This document shows positions 63,036-64,000 of a DNA stretch of 64,000 nt, piece by piece (the first letter of the stretch is position 1; every line of letters begins with the position of its first letter). The notes below the pieces were generated by a model, which saw only the letters and a list, made by a program, of their open reading frames with translations, was not told where the DNA came from and made no database searches. The position numbers were made by a program, and so were the translations under genes. The stretch covers positions 48,122,284 through 48,186,283 of the forward strand of contig NC_090698.1 in the NCBI RefSeq assembly GCF_040954835.1, given 5' to 3'. Origin of the DNA: Lepisosteus oculatus (Eukaryota > Chordata > Actinopteri > Semionotiformes > Lepisosteidae).

Positions 63036-64000
63036 CTGGGAGAGCGTGTGGCAGCGGTGGCGGTCGGATTAAGATGAGGGAGAAGTCTGGTGTGGGGGGA
63101 TGGGGGTGTGGGAGGAGGGGACTGGGAAGTCGGCGTTTCTCCTGGCTGAATCTCGCTGCTTTCCAGTGGTCCAGATAAAACTGGAGGTGCAGCTTCCTCC
63201 ATTGATTCTCTTGCATTAGTCAGTGTTTCCAGTACGCCTGTGACGCCAGTTGTATAAATGCTGGAAAGCTGCTTTATTAAACTGGTGAAAGGAGAAGTGA
63301 CACAGTCGTCCTCTACTTCCCCCTTCTTTATCCCCACGCTGTCTTAAATCTAACACAAAATAATAGGAAAGAATGCAGCATTTACCGAAAACCATCTAAT
63401 CCATATTTTTTCTTTGGGCTTTGAGTCCCTTTTGTGTTGTATTGTTTCAGTTTGGCTTCAGAGCTTCACAGGAGAGTTTTTGTTCCAGTTATGTTTCAGA
63501 ATGTCACCTCAAAGCTTGTTCTATATGCTGGGGACAACATTGTACAGATTTATTCTATACATTTGTCGGTAGAAGTATCAGCCTTCATCTTTTATTATGG
63601 CTTCTACTGGACAAATTTACAATTGTGTGAAACAAGTGTTTTTTGTGCCTTATGCCATTTAATTGACAAATTCAATTTGTGCAGATTCAATTAAATTAAC
63701 CTCACATTTATTTGGCTTGATGGGCCAGAAGACTACATAGACAGTTAAAAAATGTTTAAACTTTAAAAGCAAAATTAGTTGCTAGTTCCTCTACAACTAT
63801 TCAAAGTAAATACAGCTGTCTAAAATGTCTGCTTACTCACATGAGGGAAGTGCTAACAAAGGAATAACGGTGATATTTTTAGGACTAAAATGGGGGGTGT
63901 ATCTTTATAAACAGTACCATTTAAAAAATGAATACATGCAGTCACTGTGGTACAGCTACTACCTGCAAAAAAGTTCATTCTCTGTTTTTATGATAGATTT

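Larger units (their letters stand above)
62560..63340 (+). promoter_or_regulatory. GC-rich intronic island, candidate internal promoter
   Basis: This is a roughly 780-bp island markedly richer in G, C and CpG than the surrounding intron. It contains a palindromic CRE at 62890-62897, a GC-box-like GGGGAGGGGCG at 62947-62957, and TATAAA at 63030-63035 about 40 nt before a 34-codon ATG frame (63074-63178). G-rich purine tracts dominate 62940-63130. On the opposite strand a frame stays open over 62864-63337 (157 codons from a GTG). An alternative ZSWIM6 first exon or an enhancer is possible; the sequence alone does not decide. Confidence 0.35.

Overview
The window is vertebrate genomic DNA. It has long AT-rich non-coding stretches, decayed retroelements, a CpG-rich promoter and a single recognisable protein-coding exon with a phase-1 GT splice donor. 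The repeat set suggests a ray-finned fish, possibly an early-diverging one such as a gar, bowfin or sturgeon; that last step is inference. The set comprises CR1/L2-like LINE tails, tRNA-type fish SINEs, a 5S rRNA-headed SINE and Penelope-like 3' ends. There is no bacterial, organellar or viral gene layout.

The anchor is exon 1 of a ZSWIM6 orthologue, 26009-26435 on the + strand. It encodes 142 residues that begin [17 protein letters not shown] and contain the family block ending in [25 protein letters not shown]. The SWIM zinc finger and the rest of the protein are not in the window, so everything from 26436 to 64000 (37.6 kb) is intron 1. The exon sits in a CpG-rich promoter of about 1.2 kb. 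That promoter holds a palindromic CRE, an 8-bp-stem hairpin, a CArG box overlapping an ERE-type palindrome, a three-codon upstream ORF, and a degenerate tandem array of about five units of 54 bp revealed by evenly spaced CCGCC boxes.

The left flank (1-25200) is intergenic. A ZNF143-type promoter motif at 4962-4981, next to a CpG-retaining stretch, may mark a leftward (- strand) transcript. In mammals SMIM15 is the upstream neighbour on the opposite strand, but its coding sequence was not found here. The rest of this flank is LINE and SINE debris, including a 5S-derived SINE, a Penelope-like inverted pair, a reverse-transcriptase remnant at 22090-23420, and an unidentified 2.2-kb segment flanked by imperfect direct repeats at 15470-17695.

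The right side (intron 1) is a mix of unique AT-rich DNA and old repeats. Notable items are two diverged copies of a roughly 400-bp element that share an identical 38-nt core (53056-53430 and 56868-57272), a complete 5S-headed SINE (57419-58016), a SINE split by about 440 bp of unrelated DNA, an exon-like open segment at 35343-35545, and a GC-rich, CRE- and TATA-bearing island at 62560-63340 that could be an internal promoter. No CRISPR array, tRNA gene, rRNA gene or intact transposase gene was found.
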